Shown in pieces: positions 23,287 to 33,935 of a stretch of DNA of 64,000 nucleotides; within the stretch, counting starts at the first letter, position 1; the number at the start of each line of letters is the position of its first letter. Made by a program: the position numbers and the translations under genes. The DNA is taken from positions 25,073,001 to 25,137,000 of the forward strand of contig NC_037092.1 of assembly GCF_002994745.2 (NCBI RefSeq), given 5' to 3'. Under the pieces are notes generated by a model. That model was not told the origin of the DNA. It ran no database searches and worked only from the letters and a program-made list of their open reading frames with translations. Source of the stretch: Rosa chinensis. Lineage: Eukaryota; Streptophyta; Magnoliopsida; Rosales; Rosaceae.

Positions 23287-24396
23287 ATTAAACTATAGTC
23301 TACTTTTTGACCCTCTCTGCTAGGGTTTGACAAAACACCGCCAATGGGTGAGAGTTTTTGTAATCTTTTTCATCTCCGATGGAGAACACTGTCGGTGCTT
23401 CCCTTGGTATCGTATACCTCGAGAGCGGTGCAAACCGTCTCTTCTTTTCTTTCGGTTTGCTCCATGAAGGCGTGGTCTTCATCTTCTTTTTTGGCGGTGA
23501 ATCGTGATTTTCTCCCTCTATCTCAAGTCACCACGACCTGGGAACCATTGTTGAATTCGGTCTGGCGAACTAGTGAAGGTGGTTGGCTACCTTTCGATAG
23601 AACAAGGGAGGTCTTGGGTCGGATCCAGATTTGGGATCCGGGTTCTTTGAAGGCAGCATGGAAATCCAATCTAGGTGTTGTATGGCGGAGGTCGTTGGTT
23701 GCTGGTTTCCGACTGTTTCTTCGTGGTGGTGGCCAATTGTTGGTGGCAGCGAGATTGTCTATCAGAATTGAAGGGTTTGGCTACTGTGGGTTTGCCATCG
23801 AGCTGTTAGAGGGAGTGTTTGATTATCTCAGGCCAGCGGCGGCGACACTGCAAGTGGAGTCTCTCCGGTGTGGCAGTGCATGGGGTACTGGTGTCTGGTT
23901 TTGGTGCGGTGGCGGTGGCAAGGCAAGGCCTGTTACCAAGACTAGCTAACTGCTAGGAGACGACCTAATGCGGCTTGGGCTCAAGTCTGTTATTTGGACT
24001 TGGGCCTGAGACTTTTTGGGTGGTCTATAGCAGTAGAAATTGGCCTTACTAAGTCTTGGATTCAGATCTGGGATCCAGGTGGTTTTTCTATTAAAACTTG
24101 GGATCAGGATGGCTCTCAGTTCTATATCCAACCTTTTATTTTGTTTGGGATCAATACCCGCTAGGAACTGCTGGGATTATTGGTCTGAGGTTGTCAGCGA
24201 ATCTACTGATGGATGTTGTAGAAAAATTTTATTGTCAGTTTCTTATTAGTTTACTTCCTCCTGATCTTTACTCAATAGGTGGAGTGGTATTACATTTAGC
24301 GGAGTCTCTTTCTGACGGCCCCACAGGGGTGGGTCACTGTGTAATATTGCTTCTTCCATATTGAATAAAAATGTCTGACCTCCTTCAGCTAAAAAA
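23287..24396 (+). mobile_element. ORF-less retroposon with 17-bp target-site duplication
   Basis: Flanked by identical AACAATAAAAATATCTT (23270-23286 and 24397-24413). It ends in a short poly(A) and starts with a region containing CTCTGCTAGGGTTTGAC, like the other long retroposons. The 1.1 kb body is GC-richer than its flanks and carries GGATCC-rich stretches (near 23620-23640 and 24060-24080). The longest ORF (23344-23949) has no protein signature. The duplication and tail show mobilisation by LINE-type target-primed reverse transcription, presumably in trans. Confidence 0.8.
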
Positions 24397-24536
24397 AACA
24401 ATAAAAATATCTTCACATTTTAGATTTAAGGAAATTCTCTCCAAATCTTTTGTCTCGATATGTATATATTCTAGTCTTAAAGCAATCATCTGTGGTTCAT
24501 TACTTCATTTAGACGTTTCAGACAACTAAATAGCCA

Positions 24537-25763
24537 TCAAATAGGAGGGTCTTCGGGTAAGACTTTAGGGCACGCGCTTTAGAACGCACCTAGAGAAAAA
24601 AAAAAGAGCGAGGGTAAGACTACTCTCTCCCGGTTGGACTCTGTCGGTGCTCTCACTGTAGCGCTCTGATTCGGGAGAGGAGAATCCTTGGTGCGATTGC
24701 CGTTTTTGGCTTCAACCGGTGCTGCTTTCCTTAGGATGTGGTAGTGCAAGAAGATGGTGGTGCTAGACTGACTGGGTTTGCGGATCAAGCGATGGGGTTC
24801 AATTTCAGATTCGGTGACGGCAGGGAGAAAGGGGGTTGTTAATCCCGATCCGGTATTCGGTTGTTCGGATCGGGCAGTCTGGGCGGCCATTGATTAGATC
24901 GGATATATCCTTTTATTCTGGATCTCGATCTATGTCGACGACTTGTCCCATTGTTGTTTGCGTCAGGCGTTAAGGCCACTGATCTGCTGTGGTCCATCGA
25001 CGGCGATGTCGGCTCGTTGTTCGGGGATTGGAAGGCTAGCGGCAAAGGTTAGAAGAAGGTGATGGTAGATCCGGAATGTAGCAGGGGTTTGAAGCGAGTT
25101 TGGGCAGATGTTTGGGTTGGGTTTGAGCTAATTTTGGATCTGGACCCGTCTCTGGGTCTGGATTCTAAAATTGGCTTGGCTCTGATCTAGCTTGGGTCTA
25201 GACTTGGTGTGTGTATTTTGTTTTTGTTTTTGTTTTTTTTTTGTTTTTGTTTTTTTTTTTTTTCAGTTTTAGCTTAGTTTAGTTTTCTGTTTGTTGTCTG
25301 TGGTTGACCCTCTTTGGGTCTTGTTGTGCTTCAAATGTTTCCTACATACCAACGCCTATCGTGATGTCGATTTTTAAAACAGAATCTATCCCTTGTATTC
25401 ACTAGCCGATGAGGCGGAGATGACTGGTGCGCATTCTTCCTTCTTGGGTCTAAACCAATGCTGGCATACCAACTAAGTCGTGGTTCATACCCATGCTGTG
25501 GTATACCAGCGTTGGTTAGAACCATGGTGTGGCCCGTTGCCAGGTTATGGTCATCTGTTGCCTCATTGGTGTTCTAGAGAGTTTAGCTCTATTTTATGTC
25601 TTTAGAGTTTGGAAGGAATGTTCAGATCAGTTGATCGGACTTTGAGTTAGAAGTAGATTTTTTGGCTGTTGTACTACATTGCATCCCTGCTTGTAACTTT
25701 TCTTCTACTGGAATGAAGTTTGGATGATGATTAGATTTAAAAAAAAAAAAAAAAAAAACAGCA
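24537..25763 (+). mobile_element. ORF-less retroposon, second plus-strand copy
   Basis: About 1.2 kb, ending in a 20-base poly(A) at 25739-25758 and starting with a CGGTTGGACTCTGTCGGTGC-type GC-rich stretch. The best flanking duplication is AAATAGCCA (24528-24536 and 25764-25772), short for this class, so the borders are provisional. A T-rich tract lies at 25215-25263. No protein-coding capacity. Confidence 0.55.
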
Positions 25764-25772
25764 AAATAGCCA

Positions 25773-26240
25773 CATACAAATCGGTCTTTGCCGACATCGC
25801 ATTTAAGCATTCTTCAATAGGGGTGGCGGCGCCCTCACCATAGCTATAGCTGATAGGTAGGTTGTTCTGATAACATTTTATAACTATCCAAGGGGCAAGG
25901 CCACCTACAAAAGTACTGCTAGCTACTTCAAGTGGACATTTGGATTCTTTGGCCTTGCGCAGCAACTAGAGCAATTGTACCGTACCTGGCTTAAATTCTA
26001 GGGCCACAGTAAGTGCTGCGAAATTCAAGGGTATCAAACATGTATTGTATAATCGAATTGCTGCATCTCATGGCCAACTAATTTAAGTCTCTTTCATCCA
26101 GCAAGAATCAACTTTCTAGTTCAAAACGTAATAATTAATAGTGGAATTAGATGAAAACAACAGGAAGGTCAAAGAATACATCATTTACTAGTTAGTAGTT
26201 ACTTAAGCTACTAGTGCATTCACCTATTGGATCCTATCTA
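25773..26240. other. Spacer between retroposon and SINE
   Basis: No gene or defined element recognised. Confidence 0.3.
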
Positions 26241-26256
26241 ATCAACACCAGAGGAA

Positions 26257-26456
26257 CCACTGCAAGTGGTCTAGTGGTTCTTGCCTAGTTGGGTGTGCTC
26301 CCCAACCTAGGTTCGAATCCCGAAGCTGTCAAAGTGGCCAGGCGCTGTGCTGCAATGCACACTTGGAGCATTTCACATGCGCCGAAGGGGTTTATCTTGG
26401 GCCTAGGAAGCCTTTGGGTTCCCCTTGACAAAGTCAAAAAAAAAAAAAAAAAAAAA
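26257..26456 (+). mobile_element. tRNA-derived SINE with 16-bp TSD
   Basis: 200 bp flanked by identical ATCAACACCAGAGGAA (26241-26256 and 26457-26472). It begins with an A-box-like stretch (AGTGGTCTAGTGG), has a textbook B box (GGTTCGAATCC at 26312-26322) and ends in a poly(A) of over 20 bases. This is the structure of a pol III-transcribed SINE mobilised by a LINE. The clean tail and perfect duplication suggest a recent insertion. Confidence 0.9.
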
Positions 26457-26472
26457 ATCAACACCAGAGGAA

Positions 26473-27198
26473 AAGGGATATGTATGAAAGCAATATACAT
26501 GCAAGTCGTAAGAATATGTAGACACGAATCAAGGATTATAGGACATCATTCCCAACGACCCCATCTGCATTCTGTTCTTGTACTCTTTCAACTATTTTAC
26601 AATCCCATCTCAGTATTTTGGTCTTCTTCCTTCAGCTAACAGATGATGCCACTATATTATGCTTCCTGAAGTTTCAGTTCATGCAGCTAGATGTGAATGT
26701 GATAAGCATGCTCCAACAAAAAATTATTTAGTTGTCAAAGTGCTTGCTTGACTCTAATTAGATGAGTTCATTGACCGATAATCTGTCCTGGTATCCCTAT
26801 TTTCAGTATTACTTTTTTTTTTTTCAGTATTACTGAATCTCTCTCTTTTTTCGAGTGATAAAATATGAATGGGTTTGCTTGCTATGATTGTTGAGTTGGA
26901 CCTAATAATATAGCGGCATATATTGCAACCACCACGTACATAACAATTATTTTTTTATATAACAATTCTTATAATATTTCCTACTGATTATCATCACTAG
27001 GAAAAGGTACATATCCAGAACTGAAAAGCTTCAAAAATCAACTGGTGGTCGATCAAAAGTTTGGGTCTCAAATTCAAACAGTTTTTCAGAAAGTGCTGAT
27101 CTTGACTGATGATTGACAAACCACGGACTCTGCAATTCTTCAAATAAGGGAGTCCGTACGGGGTGCGTCTTCAAAGTTAAATCCTAATGACAAGGAAG
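26473..27198. other. Spacer downstream of the first CLE gene
   Basis: AT-rich. TTTTTTTTTTTCAGTATTACT near 26813-26835 directly repeats the preceding TTTTCAGTATTACT, a possible micro-insertion. The part next to 27198 should be the CLE 3' UTR. Confidence 0.3.
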
Positions 27199-27459
27199 TT
27201 AGTGATGGTGTCCATCAGGTCCCCCGGGACTGACTCGCTTCGACACGAATGGAGTTCTTCCTGCTGCAGCTGCTTGTCTTGCAATGCTCGCCTTCAACAC
27301 TTGTTTGGCAGTCTCCATCAAGAATGCCTGAGGAGGTCTGTGGCTGATCTTCATCCTGTTGGAAGTCGATGGAGGAGAACGAGACTCGGAGCTGGAAAAT
27401 CTTAGCAAGACTAGGAAAATGCAGAACCAGAACTTGAGGGGGCTATAGTTTGCAGCCAT
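27199..27459 (-). CDS. CLE signalling peptide precursor (motif RVSPGGPDGHHH)
   Basis: Encodes a secreted prepropeptide of 86 residues: N-terminal signal sequence (KFWFCIFLVLLRFSSSES), a variable middle and a C-terminal CLE motif, RVSPGGPDGHHH, directly before the stop. CLE dodecapeptides are cut out, hydroxylated and arabinosylated, and act through CLV1-type LRR receptor kinases (family knowledge). The SPGGPD core places it with the A-type CLE1-7 group. Proline 9 of the usual consensus (PDP) is glycine here. I chose the ATG at 27459 because it aligns with the start of the second CLE gene; another in-frame ATG lies 6 bases upstream. A TATA box is about 65 bases upstream. Intronless. Confidence 0.88.
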   Translation of the reverse strand: MAANYSPLKFWFCIFLVLLRFSSSESRSPPSTSNRMKISHRPPQAFLMETAKQVLKASIARQAAAAGRTPFVSKRVSPGGPDGHHH

Positions 27460-27522
27460 TGTCATAATTTGGTGATAGAAAGTTCTATGTGAAACGACTT
27501 GATTATGAGCATGGACGGTTGG

Positions 27523-27533
27523 ATATATATAGA
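27523..27533 (-). promoter_or_regulatory. TATA box of the first CLE gene
   Basis: TATATATA on the minus strand about 65 bases before the start codon, the same spacing as in the second CLE gene. Confidence 0.55.
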
Positions 27534-27766
27534 TAGAACATATAGTCGACCTCCAGTATTGCCTATACCTTTTCAATATTTAAATCACAAAGTTTCAACC
27601 CGCCCTCAAGATAAATTAATTAGTAGTCACTTTTAAATTTATCAAAAAGTACCCCTATTATTAAAACTAATTGATCTATGTTTATAGGAAATTTTTATAC
27701 CTCCTTAACCTTTGAACTCTCAATTACTTGTGCCCGTCACTTCTATTTTCATCACGGCTATCCTTA

Positions 27767-28010
27767 GAGCAAGTCCACCTGTTGAGGTTGGCAGACCAAT
27801 ACTATTCACTACTTTTTGCCTTTCATTTCCACCATCTAGGTCAAAATGTTAGATATTGTTCACAAAAGGTCACTCTGGATCAATTTCTTGACCTGCCAAC
27901 TGACATTCAGTGACATTTTGTGAACAGTATCTGACATTTTGACCTAAATAGTGGAAATGAAAGGCAAAAAGCAATAAATAGTATTGACATGTCAACGGGT
28001 GGACTTGCTC
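27767..28010. mobile_element. Foldback MITE, 244 bp, with arms of about 110 bp
   Basis: The left arm starts GAGCAAGTCCACCTGTTGA and continues with CACTACTTTTTGCCTTTC; the right arm is its near-complement, ending GGTGGACTTGCTC. The arms pair over about 110 bases with few mismatches, leaving a small loop. Target duplication is unclear (CTTA on the left, CTAT on the right). It lies about 300 bases upstream of the first CLE gene. Confidence 0.75.
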
Positions 28011-28412
28011 CTATATATACTTATCAATTTCAACTAATTTTCTCCACGTACCATTAGTTTTTCTACAAATTATTGTGTCATATATTTTAAAATTCTTGTT
28101 AGTTATGATATAAAGTTGCATGTCAAAATAGTAAAATATCATCATATATATATGGGCGGCTACTAGAGCCACATTTTCAATTTACAAAATATTTTACAGA
28201 AAAACTAATAGTTTGACAAAATTGATTAAAACTGGAGAATACAGGGGTACATGTGATGAAATGAAAAGTGTAGGAATATAATTGATTTAAGATGTAAAGA
28301 TTAGGGAGATAAAATAAAATTAACTCAGTTAGTTATTTACACTAAGGAGGGTGTATTCAATTCAGATTTTAAAAGATTTTGTTTGAGTTTTTATAATCCA
28401 TAGATTTACTTA

Positions 28413-29697
28413 GGGGGGTGTATTGTAGTTGGATTTTAGTGGATTTTTTTTAAGTGATAGATTTCATTAGATTTTATGAGTTTATTGATTTGTAAAGACT
28501 TTTCAATAGATTTGTAAAAATTTTCAGGATTTTATATAAATAGATTCGTATAAACTTTTTCTGATTTGTATAAACTTTTTGTTGGAATTTATGGATTTTG
28601 ATGGAGTGTTTTTGTTGGCCCAAGACCAAAAGAGTGAGAAAAAAAAAACAAAAACAGACAGAAAAGGAAATCGAGACGAGATGGAGAGTGAAAGCAGAGA
28701 GTGGGTATGGTTTATCAAATTTTCTGATGGTTTATCAAAAGCTTCTTTTTTCTTCATCTTCTTTTGAGTAGACCATCATGTATTCCCTATATTTTTTAAT
28801 TCTGCTAGTCAATATGAACAAATTCAAAGAACCAAGAATGGTTTATATTATGCCTGCATTATGTTGAAAAATACCAAAACATAAAAGAAAAAAAAAATTG
28901 TACTAATACCATTGTAAAACAGGCGTATACACTAGAAAAAAAAAACAAAAAAACAAAAAACAAAACAAAACTTGGAAATCCTACATCTTCAAACAATCAT
29001 GAACGTAAAACATGTTTTCACAGCAACATGTTAGGAGAAGTTTCACAGCAACAGCCAACAAGAACGTAAAACATGTTTTCATAGCAACAAAAATTGATTA
29101 TTATCACAACAAAATTTCAAACCATTGATAGATAATTTCACAGTAGTAAGAGTTGATCCTTTCACAGCAACAAGAACTAGTTATTTTCACACCAACAAGA
29201 ATGCTACTCAAGTCAAACTAGGGCTTATGGTAGTTCATAGATGATCAAAATATGGATACATACAATAGCAATTTGTACGTTCAAGAGCAAAGAAAAGGAT
29301 TGAAACGAGAGAGAGGAGATCCAAATTTCAAGAAAAAACGAGAGAGAAGAGAAACCCTAGGAAAGAGGTTTCACGTACCTAGACGTCGAGCTGCTTTGAA
29401 AAAAGAATATTGCAGAAATCTTTGGTGGAGACGTTGGATTTTCTCGGAGCTTTGGTATTTTGCTCTACAATCCACAAGAGTCCACTATTTTATAAATTCT
29501 ATAGAATTCGTAGGTTTTTTGAATACCTTCAGATTTTTATGGAATTAAAATCTCCCTTTACAAATCCAAATCGAATACCCTAATACTTATAGAAACTCTT
29601 TAAAAGTCCTATTAAATCATAATTGAATACCCACAGATTTTTCAAATCCAAAAAAGTCTTTAAAACACCTTAGAAATCTAAATACAATACACCCCCC
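28413..29697. mobile_element. PIF/Harbinger-like element, 1.29 kb, TSD TTA
   Basis: Terminal repeats GGGGGGTGTATTGTA and complement, extended by weaker similarity (GGATTTTAGTGG and TAGATTTCTAAGG), and flanked by TTA on both sides (28410-28412, 29698-29700). It sits inside the left part of a second, truncated element of similar type that begins GGAGGGTGTATTCAATTCAG near 28346. Inside are several partial direct repeats containing CACAGCAACA (29020-29180). No transposase ORF. Confidence 0.65.
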
Positions 29698-29867
29698 TTA
29701 ATCCACGGATTGTTTAAATTCTATATGGACTCTGATTGATTCTAATGGATTGATTTACTAGTATTTGTTTAGATTTTACAAGTCCTTATGATGTCTTTGG
29801 TAGGTTAAATTTTTTTTTCTTCTTCTTTAAAAGCAATGGATGTATGTATCCAACTATAATGCTATAT

Positions 29868-30725
29868 TTATTTTTTTTGAATCAAACCCAAAAGGCCAAA
29901 ACAGGTGTCAATTGCATTCATCACATGCCAGAATGGATCCAACTATAATGCGATATATATATATATATATATTTAATCAAACCCAAAAGGCCAAAACGGG
30001 TGTCAATTGCATTCATCACATGCCAGAATGGTCATTACATACCATTCTGCTGCCTTCAACTAGACAGACCAAGAAGGTGTGGTAGTACCCACAGTGGTAC
30101 ATAGAAATAGGTCCACTCATTATACATCAAATTCGTAGAGACTAGCGTAAATCCTCCTTCAGTACTACTCAAGAGGTACTAGAGACACATAAAGTGCATA
30201 GATCCCTAAAAACTTAGGAAATTATTGAAAGTAAGTTCAACTAACATAGGATCCCTAAAACAAAGAGAATGTTTATGGGCCTAGGGCAAAAACCCTACCA
30301 TCCCAAAAATTCAAGCCCAAAAGCAGCCCAACCCAGCCATGCTTCACTCTCTGTGCAGATCTGGTAGCAGCACTACCATCAGCCACCATCACCGCTATTA
30401 GAACAAGGACTCCACCTTAACGCCGCCAACGAGCAGAAGCCGCTGCACCATCACCCCCTCTTGGAAACAGCCCCCCCCCCCCCCCCACGTGCGCCTGACG
30501 ATGAACCGAAAACTATTGCTCCCATCCATCATAGCTTCAAAGCAATGAAAACAACCAAGCCGGATCCACGTCCATCCTTCGAGCAGAGTCGACCCAAGGG
30601 CCGAGCCATAGAACTCAGTACCCATCTGGTAACACCGTCATGATAACAGCGCGACCAAGGTCAAACCTGCTGCCTGTCGGAGTGCCACCGGACGAGTGGT
30701 GGTTTTTTACGCCGCCTCGGTCTTA

Positions 30726-30777
<52 letters not shown>

Positions 30778-30800
30778 GTCCCCACAACACACCTAATGTT
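29868..30800 (-). mobile_element. ORF-less retroposon with 16-bp TSD and duplicated 3' end
   Basis: Flanked by identical AACTATAATGCTATAT (29852-29867 and 30801-30816). On the minus strand it ends in poly(A) (29871-29878) and begins next to a long (TC)n tract (plus-strand (GA)n at 30729-30773). Its last roughly 90 bases are present twice in tandem (about 29879-29937 and 29974-30031), and the second copy is preceded by a relic of the target site (ATCCAACTATAATGC) and an (AT)n run. A 14-base C run is at 30473-30486. No coding capacity. Confidence 0.78.
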
Positions 30801-30816
30801 AACTATAATGCTATAT

Positions 30817-31118
30817 CAGTGACAAAAAAGTGTGTGTGTGTGTGCGCGAGCAATGCAGTGACCTAAGACAGAAATTTGCCCCTACTCGTGCTGTAGTTCT
30901 CAGACGTCTATCTAGAGGATACAACTATCTGGTCAAGTTGATCACTGTATTGCAGGCCTCTATCTGATCAAGTTAGTGAATTTAATTTCTGTTCGAAACT
31001 AGTTGTTTTTAATTTCGTTTATTTGTTGCTATATAATTGTTAATATTTCGTATTATATATACTACTTGTACATGCATATACTAATTGGTTCTAACAATCT
31101 AAGACAGAAATTACAAAG
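30817..31118. other. Spacer before the copia gag remnant
   Basis: Contains a short (TG)n at 30832-30843. TCTAACAATCTAAGAC just before the gag ORF may be leftover LTR-retrotransposon leader. Confidence 0.3.
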
Positions 31119-31667
31119 ATGGATCAATCAGGATCTGCTGTGAAGAATCATGTGGAGAAACTTGAGAAATTTAAGGGTTCGGATTTCAAACGTTGGCAAC
31201 AGAAGATGTTGTTCTATTTGACAACTCTTCATGTGGCAGATGTTCTCATGACCGAGGCTCCAAAGGCTCTTCTCGAAGGAGATGGAGAGAATGTTCCAAC
31301 TGATATTCAAAGGGCCGAAAATCAGAAGGCCATTGTTGCCTGGGCGAGCAATGAGTTTCTGTGCAGGAACTACATTCTTAATGCCTTAGACGATTCCCTG
31401 TATGATATCTACTCATCATTCAAAATAGCAAGGGAATTGTGGGAGTCGTTGGACAACAAATACAAGACTGCAGTTGCTTGTTCAAAGAAGTTTGTCATTG
31501 GCAAGTTTTTGAATTACAAGATGGTTGATGCCAAATCTGTTGTCAAGCAAGTGGAGGAACTCCAAGTCATTGTTCATGAGTTAGATGAAGAAGGTATGGG
31601 ACTGAACTCGAATTTTCTTGTTGGTTCTAACAAACATAGTAAAGAACAAAAATCCAAATTCAAATAA
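31119..31667 (+). pseudogene. Ty1/copia gag remnant
   Basis: A 182-residue ORF matching the N-terminal part of copia Gag (DUF4219/UBN2 type): KFKGSDFKRWQQKMLFYL, a middle with ARELWESLDNKYKT, then FLNYKMVDAKSVVKQVEELQ. It stops at a TAA soon after GLNSNF, without the zinc knuckle, protease, integrase or RT. No LTRs could be matched on either side, so this is an isolated fragment. Confidence 0.75.
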
Positions 31668-32420
31668 GTATACAGCATATTCTTTTATTTCGTTTTCTCT
31701 GTGGGATAGCCAATAAATGAATGAATGAATTTTCAGTGCACATTGCACATTGAAATTAAACTACATGACCGACGTACTTTGCCGGGCAGTTTGCTTTCAA
31801 ATTAAATAAAATGATGCCTTGTCACTGTTCGTTTTTAACTAGCTAGGTCTTAATTTATTTAAGCCAAGAGTTTCTCTTCATGAATGAAAAACATTCAGTA
31901 ATAGATACTGCCATGTCTGAAATCCCTTTGAAGAGGTGGCCAAGTCATCTCTCTTGGCCTTACGTACCACGCATGATATCTTTCGGGGAAAAGCTTGGCA
32001 TGTATATCAATGGAACTTGGATCTTTCTGTTTCTGAAGGTGATCATCTCATCATCCTATGAAACTATGAAACTTTCCAGGTTTAAATATAGTTGACCTTT
32101 TCAGACCAAAAAAATATATATATAGTTGAACTTTTACTGTTCTCTTTGGTGGCAAAAGTTGAGAAGCTTTATGGTGTGTACATTTTTTGTTTTTTGTATC
32201 CATGTGTACATAACTCCAAATTTAATTAAAGGGATTGCCTTGTTGTTCTCCAGGCTGAGTTCTTCAGTGCGATTACCTACAGAGAATCGAGAATCCCTGT
32301 TAACCAAGGAGATGCAGGTTCTTCTTCGAGTTGTTGGCTAATCCAAGTTAAAAGGGGATTGGGGCCTGGAGCCCGCAAAACTTTTTCTCGAGATTTATTT
32401 TTAATGCAGCCCCACCAAAT
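31668..32420. other. Spacer
   Basis: No gene recognised. Confidence 0.3.
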
Positions 32421-32675
32421 ACATATGCATATCTAGTAGGATGGTGGGGGGTGTTCGAACCTAGGATAACGTACTAGGATAATTATGAGAATCCATTTAA
32501 ACCTGTTGAGAATGTATACATCCCACATGGGAAAAATGAGATAGATATCTTGATCATCTACATATGCATATCTAGTAGGATGGTGGGGGTGTCGAACCTA
32601 GGATGACGTACTAGGATAATTATGAGAATCCACTTAAATATGTTGAGAATATATACATCCCACATGAGAAAAATG
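32421..32675. repeat. Tandem duplication, period about 139 bp
   Basis: ACATATGCATATCTAGTAGG starts at 32421 and again at 32560. The two copies then run in parallel through TGTTGAGAATRTATACATCC to AAAAATGAGA with a few differences. The duplication includes the first bases of the TRIM-like LTR that follows. Confidence 0.8.
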
Positions 32676-32773
32676 AGACTTTATCTATGAATTTATAAGG
32701 TTTTGGGCCACTCCATCCATTGCTAATTGGTTTTGGATGTGAACTCCAGATTACTTTACCATGGTATCAGAGC
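32641..32773 (+). mobile_element. TRIM-like LTR (121 bp) with tRNA-Met primer-binding site
   Basis: TGTTGAGAATATATACATCCCACAT-type start at 32641, an end in ...TTTACCA at 32761, and immediately after it TGGTATCAGAGC (32762-32773), the complement of initiator tRNA-Met. The short LTR with TCCCACAT near its start is typical of TRIM elements (established). No second complete LTR is found downstream; a partial LTR start lies at 32504 through the tandem duplication. The element is therefore a remnant. Confidence 0.65.
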
Positions 32774-32874
32774 GAGTTATGTGTGCATGCCTAACGACCG
32801 CACGGCCTCCACGTCACCCAAAAGTATTCTCACTTGAAAGAGTACGTTTCCCTTACCAGTCAAACTGTATACAC

Positions 32875-32991
32875 TTTTTTTTTTTTTTGTTAGAGGATCA
32901 AGTGATTTCACTCCTACCCCCACAGTGACTCGAACCCAGGACCTGGATCCTAGGTAGTGAGTGCTCTTACTACTGAGCTAACACTTAATGC
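32875..32991 (-). mobile_element. tRNA-derived SINE, minus strand
   Basis: Read on the minus strand: TTAGCTCAGTAGTAAGAGC (A box region), then GGTTCGAGTCACTG (B box), then a tail of A's (plus-strand T run at 32877-32889). I could not find a convincing target-site duplication. It lies in what would be the interior of the TRIM-like element. Confidence 0.65.
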
Positions 32992-33518
32992 ATATTGGAT
33001 TTAGAATTTGAACTCAACTCAAACTCAAATGATATATATGAGATGGTATTCAATTCAAATTCAATTTATACTTATCAAATTATTAGCAAAAGACGATAAA
33101 GGAATATGCTTGATACTTATCAATTGAAAAAGGAACTATAAATTTATAAAACATCAATTCGAACTCAAAGGAAAGTCTAGAAATAGACAGAGAAAGCTGC
33201 TGACCAAAAAAAAAAAAAAAAATCCTTGTGCGTATGCCTTCGTCCAATTTTTAACGCCTCTATGATTTACCGTCAAAACAGACACAATATCGCTGCAGAT
33301 TAGCTTTTCACACTTTTTAATACCTTGATTAGGACTACTTTAACACCGAATTCTAGTGTTGAAATAATACAGCAGACATAACGCGTAAGGACTCAACACC
33401 AAGTTGCTATTTGGAAACTACTTATCTAACTAGTTTACATTTTATGTTTAAAGTATGTCAAAATGTTGTGTGCATAGAATTGTTTGCAAAATCTTTGTTT
33501 TATTTTGGAAAACATATC
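32992..33518. other. Spacer
   Basis: AT-rich; no feature recognised. Confidence 0.3.
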
Positions 33519-33935
33519 ACTTTGAATTGGTCACTCAATTATGACTGATTCAACACTTTGGTCATTATACTTTCAAAAATATCAATTTGGTCACTCAACT
33601 TAACCATCATCTTTCATTTTAGTCACTCTGTCAACTTTGCTGTCAAAATTTTGTAAATAATTCATAATTTAAGGGTATTTTAATCAAATTATGAATTATT
33701 TGCAATTTTTTAAAATGATTTTATATCTCTTACATGTAAGAATTATGTTCTAGTTTATACAACAAATTATATTTTGGTGATTGGACAACATTGTCCTTAA
33801 TGTTAACAGCTTGTAATACAATAATAACAACAATGATCAATATGAAATACGATTATCAAGTTGAGTGACCAAAATGATGTTTTTGAAAATATAGTGACCA
33901 CAATGTCAAATGAGTTATAGTTGAATCACCAAAGT
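33519..33935. mobile_element. Foldback MITE with TTGGTCACTCAACT-type arms
   Basis: The left arm (33519-33615) contains TTTGGTCACTCAACTTAACC and TTTCAAAAATATCA; the right arm (33855-33935) is its imperfect complement. Arms are about 90-100 bases with a central spacer of about 240 bases. No clear TSD. Confidence 0.6.

Noticed and set aside
23344..23949. A 201-codon ORF
   Set aside because: It is inside the retroposon delimited by a 17-bp duplication and has no protein-family signature.
27187..27405. Plus-strand ORF over the first CLE gene
   Set aside because: Antisense shadow; the minus strand carries a signal peptide and a CLE motif ending at a stop.
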